This document shows positions 31,917 to 44,964 of a stretch of 64,000 nt of DNA, piece after piece. The position numbers and the translations under genes are program-made. Below the pieces are notes generated by a model, which had not been told where the DNA came from, searched no databases, and saw nothing but the letters and a program-made list of their open reading frames with translations. Origin of the DNA: Symbiodinium natans (Eukaryota > Sar > Dinophyceae > Suessiales > Symbiodiniaceae); the NCBI GenBank assembly GCA_905221605.1, contig CAJNDS010000473.1, positions 1-64,000 on the forward strand. The letters are read 5' to 3'. Each line of letters opens with the position of its first letter. Position 1 is the first letter of the stretch.

Positions 31917-32720
31917 CAAATCTCATCTACTGCTTGAACTCACTTTTTCTTGCCAGTGTCGAGCTCGTCGTGGTCTAGCAGTCACTCAGCATTTCGTTTC
32001 TTCGAAACTTGTGCTTTCGTGGTGCTTCGTGGACTTGCAACAAAACCATCATACCATTGCTTTAACCACTGCACGCCTTACTCACAAGCGGCTTTGCATT
32101 GTCTTCAAAGCACCTTCCATTTTCGCCATGGGCTTGGTGAAACGAATTCTTTGTGAAACTAATTTCTACCTTTCGGTCTTCGCAAAATGCGCTATTTGGG
32201 CCATTGCCCTCAGAATCTTGGGCTTTCGCCCTCTTCCTTTTCAGATCTTCAGCGCTTACAGATCCTTGTCGATCTCGGCTGTTGGCTCCTTGGCCTCACT
32301 TTCTTTGGCCTTTTTCTTCTCTTCCTTCTTTGCCTTCTTCTCTTCCTTCTTTGCCCTCTTTCTTTTTTTTCACGCTCCTTTCTCCTTTCTTCTCTTTTGA
32401 TCTTCTTAATGTTCTCCTTCGCTTGCTTCTTCTTCGCTTCTTCATCGCTCGTTTGGACTTCTTCTACACTTGGTCCTGGCGTTTCTGGCTCCTTTCTCTT
32501 CTGAGTGTCTCCATCCCCCATTGGGGTGTGATGCATCAATTTACCTCCCCCCTTCCCCCCCCCTCCAAAACCAAGTCAGGGTATCGTAAAAGCCAAGACG
32601 TGGAACCGGGAAGAGCTCGTACCCTGGACTGCTTAACCCTCCTTCTGCGCGCACCTGCGCTGTCTACTCCTAATTCTTTAACCAGGTCTTGAATTTTCGG
32701 CTCACCTGGCTTTAAGAGCT
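31917..32720. other. Spacer between module block and organellar cassette, unit 2
   Basis: Identical in content to 9256-10060: breakpoint at the left, polypyrimidine tract, no recognised gene apart from the minus-strand K/E-rich frame. Confidence 0.55.
32256..32539 (-). pseudogene. Possible K/E-rich coding fragment with a frameshift, unit 2
   Basis: Exact counterpart of the unit 1 frame, including the eight-base homopolymer (32363-32370) at which the frame changes. Since the units are recent copies, its conservation is not independent support. Confidence 0.3.
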
Positions 32721-32740
32721 GCTGTCGACAGTTTATGTAA

Positions 32741-33831
32741 ATTCCACAGGATCATGGTGGAAGGCTAATAGCAGCCTTTCACCATTCAGGAAGGGGTTTG
32801 GGGAAACCTTGGTTTCCCCAATTAACTGCTTAACCGTCTAGGATTTGAAGGATCCTAGACTCCCTCTAGTATAAAATAAAGAAAATCCCAACGAGACTCG
32901 AGAGAGGACGACCCCGAATAGGGTCGTTCGAACGAGCAAAGCAGAATGAGAGGCTTTGCCTCTCATTATGCTTTGCGTCCATGTTTGAGTCAATGAAAAA
33001 ACTAACAAAATCCTGTGTGGGCGCATGTGCGCGCGAAGGAAAATCCCACCCAAAATTCGCGATGGCGTCTCGGCTGTCTATTTTGTTCGATTTTCCCAAA
33101 GTAGGTTTGGAAAAATGGACTCAAGAGAATTAAGCTTAGAAATTAAAATCTTATTATGGTTTTTTTGCCTTTATAGGTCAAAAACCATAATAAGAGGCCA
33201 ATTTCTGGCTTATTTCTGAGGCCAATTTCCTAGAAATGTTTCTTTACCGATTCTCTTGTAATGGAGGCCAATTTCCATAATAGAATGACCTAGTAGGTCA
33301 TTCTATTATGGGACCGACAAAAAAAACTTTTTTACGGCAAGGCGTGACAAGGCGTTTTTCCATAATAAGTCTTGTATTTTGGTGATTTCTCCATTTTCTG
33401 AAATAGAGGCCAATTTCTTTTTCTGAAATGGTCTGGAAATGGAGGCTTTTAGCCTCCTCCATTTCCAGACCATTATGAGTTCAATTTCGTCTTGAATTCA
33501 AGTTCAATTTCACAATCCAAAGCTGTAAATCGTGTCTAGTTTGAAATATGAGACATGTTGTTGTGGTAGAAGTGTTGTTGTTTTTATATAGGATCCCACT
33601 ACTTTTATAGGATTCTAGTTCAATTTCTATTGAACTCTTTGTCAGGATGAAGCAAATATCCATCTCTTCACTTCATTAACAAAGGATTATGGTCTATTTT
33701 TACTTACTTTTCTCTGGATTCCAGATATAAGACCACTTGGATTATTCCCTGGCTAGCTCAGCTGGCTTGCCAAGTAAACTAATTCCTAGTTAATTATATA
33801 ATTGTGTGAGCAACCTGCTATAATCTTTATT
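32741..33831. repeat. Hairpin-rich non-coding DNA upstream of LSU copy 3
   Basis: Same hairpin series as 10080-11170. No gene seen. Confidence 0.65.
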
Positions 33832-35911
33832 TGACTACTAAGCGGTTGTAAGATGCGATTAATAAAGCTTCAATATCCATTTATCGAAAAGATACCTCTT
33901 TGTAGATAAAGACAAACCTCTGCAGAATAAGAGCATACTGAATTATAGAGGTGCTGAATCTCTTCATTAGCTTTCAGCTCCAAGCATGTGAAATGAGCTA
34001 AAAGATTATTAGTTAGATTTGTGTATTGTAAATGAAAGGTGAAAAGAATACCGAAAGGTAGGTGAAACTACATTTTACACTGCTACAAGTCCTACAGATT
34101 GTTTTCTTCTTCTAGATCACACATCCACACACCACTTACTAATACACATCACTAATATAACTGCTTGTAGAAGAAAGAATTATCGAATTTCAATCACCAC
34201 ACTATAAAGTGTTTAAAGCCCGAATGCTAGCGATCTAACTATCCATCCAATGTGCCTCACAACTCACAACACCCATTCCAACTAAATTGAGTCTATTAAA
34301 GATTAAAATGCTCAGAGATACACACCTGCCATCCAACCAATAGTTAGCAGTTAAATCTTATACGAGCCAATGTTAATATCTGGATCTGTTCAAAAGAAAT
34401 AATGCTGTCTAATAAACAACAAAGGCACTACAACCCAACTAGACAGTGCTCAGCTATACTTGTAAAATGCTCTCCTCATTATAACCCCAACAATAAGATC
34501 CACCACCCAAAACATACATCATTCGCAATCTCGTTAAGATGGGTATTCACTTCTCTGACAAATGGTCCATATAACCCCAAATAAATAGCCAAAGTTCTGT
34601 CTTAAATCAAATTCCCCCACAGCACCCATTCAAGTAAATAAACAAGCGACTCCTCACAAACCAAAAGACCTCAAAAGTAGGATTAATTGGATCCATCTTT
34701 TCAAAAGTGTGTAGCATCTTATGAGCTAAATTATCCATCGACCCCATCACATATACCAAATAAAGCCTTTACTGAAGCTCTAAATGTCGAGATAGAATAA
34801 GATTCACAAGTCAAAATGGCAATTTAAGTAATTTAAATTCTCTACAACCCAACTATAAATCCCCACCTCCCAAACCCACCCACTGACAAACATGCACACT
34901 CCAAAACACAAGCCCTCAAGCAAGATCCTTCCAGATATAGCTGAAGGTTAAAAGACTTGTTAACCCCCCTCCCATACCTTGTACACATTAAAACAGCTTG
35001 GTCAATACACTAATACATACCCAGAAGTCCATAATAAGCCAACTCCAAGAACTCGACCCATAACTTGTCTAACTTAGGGATAACAATAATATTTATCAAG
35101 CGACTGTATAGCAAATACACAAGTTTTAGTTAAAGATGTCTAGATTTTAGAACTGATATGTGACCAGCATACATCACACAAACGTTGGCCGTAACTATAA
35201 CGGTCCTAAGGTAGCAAATTTCCTTGTCGTCCTAATAACGACCTGCATGAAACATAGAACGATTCGATAGCTGTCTTGCACACACATCATGGTAAAATAT
35301 TCATCAGTACAAAGAATATGCTGGCTCACTAAGACCACACTAAAGGACAAAAAGACCCTCTGAAGCTTTATAGGGATAAAATCTAGTATCTCCATGCCCC
35401 CCATCACCCAACACACAAGAAGCGAGAAAGACAGGCATTACTACTATGCAACGACCGAAGTTAGTCTAAAGACTGTTTAATTGGGGCGATAAGCTTATCT
35501 AATCCACCTAAGGTGAACAAAGCCATCCAATCAACCAACTAATAAGTGCAAAGATACATGTTTCGCTTAATGGCCCAAGAAGTCCTTCCCAGTATTTAAA
35601 TGCTATCTTAATGAGCTTAAAATTAATCTAACAGGCTTAATTTCGGCAATACGAAAGCTCACATTATCAAGAAAAATGCACCTCGATGTCGGCTTATCAT
35701 CACCAAAATCTGTAGCTAGCTTATTGGTGGGAGTGCTCACTCCGTAAATCGGTACGTGAGCTGGGTTCAGAACGATGTAAATCAGTTTGGTCTATATCTT
35801 TAATCATACACACAAGAAATGCATTCTTTTCTCAGTACGCAAGGACCAGAAAGATTAAGCTAAAGCTGAATGTAACAATATAGTGGTATCACTGTTTCAA
35901 GATAAGTGATT
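33832..35911 (+). rRNA. Organellar-type LSU rRNA, copy 3 (22-nt deletion near the PTC)
   Basis: Counterpart of copy 1, at constant offset 22661. It has the same 22-nt deletion beside the peptidyl-transferase centre (near 35630) and the GCAA sarcin-ricin loop at 35834-35847. The deletion therefore predates the 22-kb duplication. Confidence 0.85.
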
Positions 35912-38635
35912 AGCAGCCCAACCACCATACCACTAATGGTGGTCTGTCTCCCTTGGCTGCATTCACATGTGCTTTTCGTCCCGAACAACGTGAAACGTCC
36001 GGTATCGAAGCACAAAAATAGTAGGGGAAGGTAACCAAAACCTCAAAATAGAGCGACAGGTGTAGACGTCTCGCGCCTATTTTGACTTTTGGGCTCCAAA
36101 ATGGTCTATTTTCCACCTATTTTCCAACTATTTCCTCATCCACCAGCTGCAAATCGTGTCTATTTGAAGATTGTTGTTGTCTATTTGGGAAAAATGATGG
36201 ATTCTATCCATCATCATTTTTCCCAAATACAGTAGGTATCAAGGGTACATCTCCATGATGCTACTTGGTATTTGTTGTTGTATTGCTCATTTTAGAGTCG
36301 AAATGGGCTTGAAAAGCAGATATTGATGGTACATTTGGTCCATCAGCATGCATATTTGTTGTCTTAAGAGCATTTTAAATGCTCCTCTTCCTCTCCAAAG
36401 AGGTATTGTTGTTGTTTTGAAGACGTCTTGTCTTCGAAATTGGCCTTGAAAACAGGTTTCCATGGCACATCTGGTATGTGCCACTTGAGATGAAGGGTAT
36501 TTTGAGGGATTTATCCCCCTCAAAATACCCGAACATCGAGAATCCCATCACGAAATGGGTCTAAAAACAGGTTTAGGTGGTACATTCTCTATGCACCACT
36601 TAGGATTAGGTGTTGGGGTTGGTATCTTGATGGATTTATTCCCATCAAAATAGCCAATCCCAACCCGAACATTTAAAATCCCATCACGAATATAACCCGA
36701 AACTTTCGTTGTTATATCCGAGATGGGAACCCGAAACTCTTCGATTTTAGCATCGAAACATTTCCGAAAAACAGTTCTTTTTGGAGGTCGACCTTGGTCG
36801 ACCGACAAAAATTTTTTTTTTCTCGGAAGAGCAGTTTTTTCTAAATTACAAGAGAATTAGGCTTACGACCGACAAAAAATTTTTTTTACGGAAGAGCGTG
36901 ACAAGATTTGGAGTTGGAAAAATGGAGGATTTATCCTCCTCCATTTTTTCCAACTCCATGTCGAAATGGTCCTCTATTTCACGATGGCCTTGGCCATGTG
37001 ATGGCATTGGTGTTGGTGTTTTGGAATTGGAATTTTCAATTCCAATTCCAATTCCAAAACACCATACGTCAAGAAATTGGCCTTTCAGGACAAGTCACGA
37101 TGGCCTTGCTAAAGGACTTTTGACCCGTAAAGGCACTTTTCCATAATAGAATTTCCAAATCTACGGTAATTTCCTGCGCACATGTGCTTGCACATGTGCG
37201 CGGGAAAAAGGTCAAAGAGACCTATATGTTTAAATTCCAAATAACTTGGATGGATCTTCGATCCATCCAAGTTATTGGGATTTAAACGTTTAAATTCCTT
37301 ATAGGAGGAGGATCGAAGATCCTCCTCCTATTAGGAATTTAAACATTCAAATGGATAATAAGGAAGGATCTTCGATCCTTCCTTATAATCCATTTGAATT
37401 ACTTACGTTTCTCGACGTAAATCAAAGAAAATTCTAACAGCCTGAAGAGCTTTAGCTCTTCCGGCTGTTGGAATTTTAACTAGGTCTGGAAGGCCGAAGG
37501 CCTTCCATCCCTACTTAAAATCCCACCAGCCATAAATCAATGAGAATACTACCAGGATATGTGTTGGATGGTGCCGAATAGGCACCATTCAACACATCAG
37601 GAAGGGGTTTGGGGAAACCTTGGTTTCCCCAATTAACTACTTAACCGTCTAGGATCCGAAGGATCCTAGACTCCCTCTAGTATAAAATAAAGAAAATCCT
37701 AACGAGACTCGAGAGAGGACGACCCCGAATAGGGGTCGTTCGAACGACCTTAATATAGCAAAGCAGAATGAGAGGCTTCGCCTCTCATTATGCTTTGCGT
37801 CTATGTATAAGTCAATGAAAAAACTAACTAAATCCTGCAGGTGTGCGCGCGAGAAATCCACCCGAAATTTCACGATGGCGTCTCGGCTTTGTAATTTGTT
37901 GCAAAATCCCAAAGTAGCTTTTGGAAAATGGTGTCAACAAAATAAGCTTAGCGATCTGATTTCTATTATGCTTTTTTAGGTTTACAGGTCAAAAGCATAA
38001 TAACTAGGCCAATTTCTGAGATGAAATCTCAGAAAATGGTCTAGTTATAATTCTCTTGTGAGAGGCCAATTTCTCTAAGGAATTTGACCTAGCAGGTCAA
38101 AATCCTTAGAGACCGACAAAAAAAACTTTTTTACGGCAAGGCGTGACAAGGCGTTTTTCCATAATAACTCATGAATTTAGGCCAATTTCCCATTTTCCAG
38201 AATTCCATTTCTGAAATGGTCTGGAAATGGAGGCTCTTAGCCTCCTCCATTTCCAGACCATATTTCACAATCCAAAGCTGTAAATCGTGTCTACTTTGAA
38301 ATATGAGAAGTTCAATTTCTGAACTGGAGTGTTCATTGAACTGTGTTTGTGGTAGAAGTGTTGTTGTTTTTATATAGGATCCTAGTCTATTTTAGTAGGA
38401 TTTTAGTTCAATTTCTATTGAACTTATATTGTCAGGATGAAGCCCATTTCCATCTCTTCACTTGATTAACAAAGGGTTAGGTTTATTTTTTAACTACTTT
38501 CCTCTGGATTTCAACTCCAGATATAAGACCACTTGGATTATTCCCTGGTCAGCTTAGAGTAGAAGCTGGCTTGCCAAGTAAACTAATTCCTAGTTAATTT
38601 TATAATTGTGTGAGCAACCTGCTATAATCTTTATT
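35912..38635. repeat. Hairpin-dense non-coding DNA between LSU copies, unit 2
   Basis: Same as 13251-15974, with the long-stem hairpin cluster at about 37173-37621. No gene seen. Confidence 0.7.
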
Positions 38636-40730
38636 TGACTACTAAGCGGTTGTAAGATGCGATTAATAAAGCTTCAATATCCATTTATCGAAAAGATACC
38701 TCTTTGTAGATAAAGAGAAATCTCTGCAGAATAAGAGCATACTGAATTATAGAGGTGCTGAATCTCTTCATTAGCTTTCAGCTCCAAGAATGTGAAATGA
38801 GCTAAAAGATTATTAGTTAGATTTGTGTATTGTAAATGAAAGGTGAAAAGAATACCGAAAGGTAGGTGAAACTACATTTTACACTGCTACAAGTCCTACA
38901 GATTGTTTTCTTCTTCTAGATCACACATCCACACACCACTTACTAATACACATCACTAATATAACTGCTTGTAGAAGAAAGAATTATCGAATTTCAATCA
39001 CCACACTATAAAGTGTTTAAAGCCCGAATGCTAGCGATCTAACTATCCATCCAATGTGCAACTCACAACACCCATTCCAACTAAATTGAGTCTATTAAAG
39101 ATTAAAATGCTCAGAGATACACACCTGCCATCCAACCAATAGTTAGCAGTTAAATCTTATACGAGCCAATGTTAATATCTGGATCTGTTCAAAAGAAATA
39201 ATGCTGTCTAATAAACAACAAAGGCACTACAACCCAACTAGACAGTGCTCAGCTATACTTGTAAAATGCTCTCCTCATTATAACCCCAACAATAAGATCC
39301 ACCACCCAAAACATACATCATTCGCAATCTCGTTAAGATGGGTATTCACTTCTCTGACAAATGGTCCATATAACCCCAAATAAATAGCCAAAGTTCTGTC
39401 TTAAATCAAATTCCCCCACAACACCCTTTCAAGTAAATAAACAAGCGACTCCTCACAAACCAAAAGACCTCAAAAGTAGGATTAATTGGATCCATCTTTT
39501 CAAAAGTATGTAGCATCTTATGAGCTAAATTATCCATCGACCCCATCACATATACCAAATAAAGCCTTTACTGAAGCTCTAAATGTCGAGATAGAATAAG
39601 ATTCACAAGTCAAAATGGCAATTTAAGTAATTTAAATTCTCTACAACCCAACTATAAATCCCCACCTCCCAAACCCACCTACTGACAAACATGCACACTC
39701 CAAAACACAAGCCCTCAAGCAAGATCCTTCCAGATATAGCTGAAGGTTAAAAGACTTGTTAACCCCCCTCCCATACCTTGTACACATTAAAACAGCTTGG
39801 TCAATACACTAATACATACCCAGAAGTCCATAATAAGCCAACTCCAAGAACTCGACCCATAACTTGTCTAACTTAGGGATAACAATAATATTTATCAAGC
39901 GACTGTATAGCAAATACACAAGTTTTAGTTAAAGATGTCTAGATTTTAGAACTGATATGTGACCAGCATACATCACACAAACGTTGGCCGTAACTATAAC
40001 GGTCCTAAGGTAGCAAATTTCCTTGTCGTCCTAATAACGACCTGCATGAAACATAGAACGATTCGATAGCTGTCTTGCACACACATCATGGTAAAATATT
40101 CATCAGTACAAAGAATATGCTGGCTCACTAAGACCACACTAAAGGACAAAAAGACCCTCTGAAGCTTTATAGGGATAAAATCTAGTATCTCCATGCCCCC
40201 CATCACCCAACACACAAGAAGCGAGAAAGACAGGCATTACTACTATGCAACGACCGAAGTTAGTCTAAAGACTGTTTAATTGGGCGATAAGCTTATCTAA
40301 TCCACCTAAGGTGAACAAAGCCATCCAATCAACCAACTAATAAGTGCAAAGATACATGTTTCGCTTAATGGCCCAAGAAGTCCTTCCCAGTATTTAAATG
40401 CTATCTTAATGAGCTTAGAATTAATCTACCAACACCAAGCTACTCTACGGATAACAGTAATTTCGGCAATACGAAAGCTCACATTATCAAGAAAAATGCA
40501 CCTCGATGTCGGCTTATCATCACCAAAATCTGTAGCTAGCTTATTGGTGGGAGTGCTCATCCGTAAATCGGTACGTGAGCTGGGTTCAGAACGATGTAAA
40601 TCAGTTTGGTCTATATCTTTAATCATACAGACAAGAAATGCATTCTTTTCTCAGTACGCAAGGACCAGAAAGATTAAGCTAAAGCTGAATTTAACAATAT
40701 AGTGGTATCACTGTTTCAAGATAAGTGATT
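38636..40730 (+). rRNA. Organellar-type LSU rRNA, copy 4
   Basis: Counterpart of copy 2, with the PTC segment GGATAACAG at 40449-40457. Private differences: about 5 nt lost near 39058 (GTGCAACTCAC against GTGCCTCACAACTCAC) and one G lost near 40281 in the otherwise conserved TTTAATTGGGGCG. Such decay is what a non-functional nuclear copy would show. The sarcin-ricin loop at 40653-40666 is again GCAA. Confidence 0.85.
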
Positions 40731-42065
40731 AGCAGCCCAACCACCATACCACTAATGGTGGCCCATTATGGGATTCCCCTTGCTGCAATCACATTTGCTT
40801 CAATAATTGGTGGTTTAGAGTTGCGAACAACTCTACTCGTCCGGTTATCGAAGCAATAATTAATAGGGGAGGGTAACCAAAACCCTAAAATAGAGCGATG
40901 GGTGTACTACTCTCGCGCCAATTTTGACTTTGAGGGTCAGAAATCGACTAAAAACACACATATTTTCACATATCCAGGAGCAAATCGTGTCTATTTAATG
41001 GGATTGGGAAAGTGAAAGCTTGCTTTCACTTTCACTTTCCCAATCCCATAACAGGTATTAAGGGTACATTTCCTTGATGTCCATGGGATTTGGTCTTTTC
41101 AAGAGCATTTATTGTTGTTGATTTAGCTCAAATTGGTCTTGAAAACCAGGATTAAGGGTACATTTCGCATGCTACTCTTATGATGTTGTTGTTGTTGTTG
41201 TTGTTTTAAGAGCATTTTACTCTTGAAATGGGCCTCAAAACCAGGTTTGATGGCACATATAATCCACCTTCATGTGGATTTGTTGTTGTCTTGTATCTTT
41301 TAAGATCGAAATGGGCCTTGAAAACAGTAATCCATGGCACATTCTGATGATGCCCATGGATATTTGTGGCTTCAAAAGCATTCTAGATGCTCAAATACCT
41401 CTCAAAGGAGGTATTCATGGCCCATGACACATGCACCACTTGGGTGTAAGGGTATTTTGAGGGATTTATCCCCCTCAAAATACCCGAACATTTATATTTC
41501 CATCACGAATTGGAACCCGAAACTTCTCAAATGGATCACGTTTGAGGACCCGAAACTTCCGAAACGGATCACGAAAGTGTTCCGAAACATTTCGAAAAAA
41601 CGTTATTTTTGTTGGTCGAGCTTGCTCGACCGACAAAAACAACTTTTTTTCGGAAGACCGGTTTTTTCTAATTTTGACTAGAATTAGGCTTACGACCGAC
41701 AAAGAAAACTTTTTTACGGAAGAGCGTGACAAGATTTTAGGGCTTGATATTTGGGATTTGGAAATTGGAATTTTCAATTCCAATTTCAATTTCCAAATCC
41801 CAATACTTTTCACGATGGCCTCTCAAGATGGCCTCTAAATTCACGATGGCCTCATGATGATGCCTTCATTTCACGATGGCCTCATATTTCACGATGGCCT
41901 ACTTATTATGAAAATGACTCATAAACCTAAAATTCCATAATAGCTTTTCATTTTCTAAGCTTATCTTGTTGTGCCCATGTTCCCAAACCTACTTCGGGTT
42001 TTTTGGTCAAAATAAGCTTAGCCGACGCCAAACTGCATTTTCCTGCGCACATGTGCTTGCACAGC
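40731..42065. repeat. Hairpin-rich non-coding DNA downstream of LSU copy 4
   Basis: Same as 18076-19410, ending at the truncated hairpin near 42065. No gene seen. Confidence 0.6.
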
Positions 42066-42271
42066 ATGGCGTCTGCCTTACCGGCGAACCTTCTTCAAAG
42101 GAGAGGTGATTAGTTCACACGAAAAAACCGATGGTCCCAGCCGGGGGGACCTAAGTGAGCTTTCGACTTTCAGCCTCGATCTTATTCGCCCGTGTTGTCA
42201 TTTTCCAAGGAGCCTCTTGCGAGTCTCTTCAATGAGTCACTTCTGGCATCAAACAGTGTTAAAGCGAATAG

Positions 42272-42496
42272 GGGAATGTGAGTTGGCAGCTAACCACAAG
42301 CGCTCAAGTGGAGCGAGCTCAGTGGAGCTGTGATGCCTCAGGGCATAGCATCGAGATGGATATCTCCCCTGTTCGCATAGAGGAGACGCCCGAGTTCGAT
42401 TGGAATCGCACAGAATTGTAAAGCGTTACTTTGCGATACATGTTGCGATGTGGATTATTCATGAGGATTGAAATTTCATATGATACCTTTCGAGAG
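42272..42496 (+). repeat. Duplicated ~220-bp element, left copy, unit 2
   Basis: Same element as at 19617-19841. Confidence 0.55.
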
Positions 42497-42825
42497 GGGT
42501 TTTTTTATAGACACTTCGCGAGCGTATGACCCCTTATGAAGGAGCCCGAAGTTTCGGGTAGGCCCAAAACGACTCGAGAAAAAAAGAAAGGGGATGGGAT
42601 GATGTAAGTTTGGGTTGCAGTTATCCCTAAACCCGAAGTTTCGAAGTTGCCGTTTTGCAAGTGCATGTTGTGCGAGTGAATCAGTGCTTCAACCTCAGTT
42701 TTGGGCGCTCACTGGACATGTGCATGCTGGCAATCACACACAACATGATGAGCGTGTCAGCACACTGATGCCCCAAGCTTGCAAAACGACCTTTAGCAGT
42801 TTGTTTTTTTCCCACCCTCGCCCTG

Positions 42826-43044
42826 GGGAATGTGAGTTGGCAAAGCTAACCACAAGCGCTCAAGTGGAGCGAGCTCAGTGGAGCTGTGATGCCTCAGGGC
42901 ATAGCATCGAGATGGATGTCCCCCCTGTTCGCATGGCCCGAGTTCGATTGGAATCGCAGAATTGTGAAGCTTTTTTTCTGTGATACATGTTGCGATGTGG
43001 ATTACTCATGAGGATGGAAATTTTATATGATACCTTTCGAGAGG
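42826..43044 (+). repeat. Duplicated ~220-bp element, right copy, unit 2
   Basis: Same element as at 20171-20389. Confidence 0.55.
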
Positions 43045-43940
43045 CGGGCTGTACCTTCCACTTTCCTTGGAACGATTGTGCGCTGACACAGTTACCGAGC
43101 CTGATGCATGCTTCTGGTTGAAGTGAAAACCAGCCCAGTAGTAGAAGCCACGGCACGTGTCCAGGACTTCACTCCTGCACTGAATCTCTTTTAAGGTTTT
43201 TTCCAGCCCAGACCCTCTTTAACACCATAGATGTTTGCTGCTGTGTGTGAATGTTCCAGTTTGAGGGTTTGGGTTTAGGGTGCCGGGTAAGCTTAGAACG
43301 TGCTACAATGAAGAGAAGCCCGGAGGCTCTTGACCAAAAACAAACAACTCATGAAATGCAGCCACTCAGCTCTTCACCCGTGTAGCGCTGTTCTGCGCAG
43401 CGCTGTTGCTGCTTCCTTCAGAAGGCACAGCACAATGCGACGAAGCGGGCTTGGAGCTGACAGAAGCTGTAAACCAAGGATGCAGGGCTTGCGCCGCTAG
43501 GTTGCCACAATCAAGTCCAATCATCCAGGAGACGGGCTCGGAGGTGGGAGCTGCCCAAACATGTTTCATACAGGGTTTAGAGTTTAGGACTAGGGCTACA
43601 GTGAGGAGTTGCAACTCAGCCTTGTTCATGACAGCACATCTTCTTGCTTCTTGCTAAACTGTGAAATTGAAACCCTGAAACGAGTTCCCATGCACCTGCA
43701 CGCCGCCAAAGCATGGGCAAAAACACATAAGTCCTAGCTCAACCCGAGTCTCCCAAAATACCGTCTGCGTGGTTAAGAAGGTTCAGGGTCTAGGACTCTA
43801 GGGGTTCGGGTTTATCAACACTCCCATAAACGGAAAATTGCTCACTGTAGTCCGTGGAGCCCAAGGGCCAAGGGCTAAGTGAAAGCCTGCCCCCCACGAA
43901 GTCGATAAGGACGAACTCAGCGTCCTGCCAAGGCTCCTAA

Positions 43941-44129
43941 AGGGTTTAGGGTTTAGGGTTTAGGGTTTAGGGTTTAGGGTTTAGGGTTTAGGGTTTAACG
44001 TTTAGCGTTTAGGGTTTAGGGTTTAGGGTTTAGGGTTTAGGGTTTTTAGGGTTTAGGGTTTAGGGTTTAGGGTTTAGGGTTTAGGGTTTAGGGTTTAGGG
44101 TTAGGGTTTAAGGTTTAGGGTTAGGGTTT
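43941..44129 (+). repeat. Interstitial TTTAGGG telomeric array, unit 2
   Basis: Same length and same order of variant units as the unit 1 array. Telomeric arrays normally change quickly, so an identical variant pattern shows duplication of the whole block. Confidence 0.95.
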
Positions 44130-44964
44130 GCTAAGGTTCCGCGCGCACCACCACGCGGGACGTGTGTTGTGGTGTGCACCCAGGTTCAACGCACTCTCCC
44201 AACCCACCCACCCACATCTCAACCTTGGGCGGGTTTAGGGTTTTATAATATCGTGTGTAAGTACAGTAGTGGGAGGGGGCGCTACGGGCCGCCTTTGACC
44301 AAATCCTGGGGTAACCCCCGCGACGGCCTCTCCGTCCCCCCAAGATCCATAGGCTTTTTTGGCGGGTTTAGGTTTTTTTTTTTGCCCGGTGTTTCCAAAT
44401 TATGATGCTTATGCCGGGCTTACAAGACCCATAGGTTTATGCCTTGGGCTCCCTTTGGTTTTTGGTCCTGCGCCTTCTCTACGATTGGGGAGGGTCTGGG
44501 ATTGGCCGAAGGAGGCCTTTCAGGAGACCTTTTGGAAGGACTGTCCTGGGACCTCCTGAAACCCTGCTTACAAGATCCATAGGTTTATATGTTGGGCTCC
44601 CTTTGATTTTTGGTCCTGGGAGACGATTGGGGAGGGTTTGGGAGGCCTGGCCGAAGGAGGCTTCCTGAAAGGATTCCTTTTGGGAACATGCTTGCAAGAT
44701 TTTGGCGGGTTTAGGGTTTTTTTGCCCGGTGTTTCCCAAATTATGATGCTTATACAGACCTTACAGGCTCGGGCTCGAGCCGTCCCGCCCCTGGGGACAG
44801 CCCAGGACCACACGTGCAACTTACATTCTACATTGTTCTTTTCAGCTTTGGTGCACCTTTTGTTCTTCGCACATTGCGCAGTGAGCTAGTTAGATCTAGG
44901 ACACATTGTGGTCCGTTTCGGTAGACGTTTTTTCTGCAATTCGTCTAGATCATTCGAGTTGGCC
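44130..44964 (+). promoter_or_regulatory. LINE 5' UTR, unit 3
   Basis: Counterpart of 21475-22309, with the same degenerate module pieces, between the telomeric array and the ORF1 ATG at 44965. Confidence 0.6.

Larger units (their letters stand above)
32721..42065. other. AT-rich organellar-type cassette, unit 2
   Basis: Counterpart of 10061-19410 with the same two LSU rRNA copies and hairpin-rich flanks. Only small indels distinguish it, which shows that the cassette was amplified together with the LINE rather than inserted twice. Confidence 0.7.
42066..43940. other. Spacer between organellar cassette and telomeric array, unit 2
   Basis: Counterpart of 19411-21285. It contains the duplicated ~220-bp element (42272-42496 and 42826-43044) and scattered telomere-like words; no gene recognised. 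Confidence 0.5.
22260..44914 (+). repeat. Macro-repeat unit 2
   Basis: Second copy, colinear with unit 1. The offset is 22259 in LINE ORF1, 22262 in ORF2, 22661 in most of the organellar cassette and 22655 at the right end. The steps come from a 3-bp difference upstream of ORF2, one extra 399-bp module (31002-31400), a ~5-bp deletion near 39058 and a 1-bp deletion near 40281, both in the second LSU copy. Confidence 0.93.
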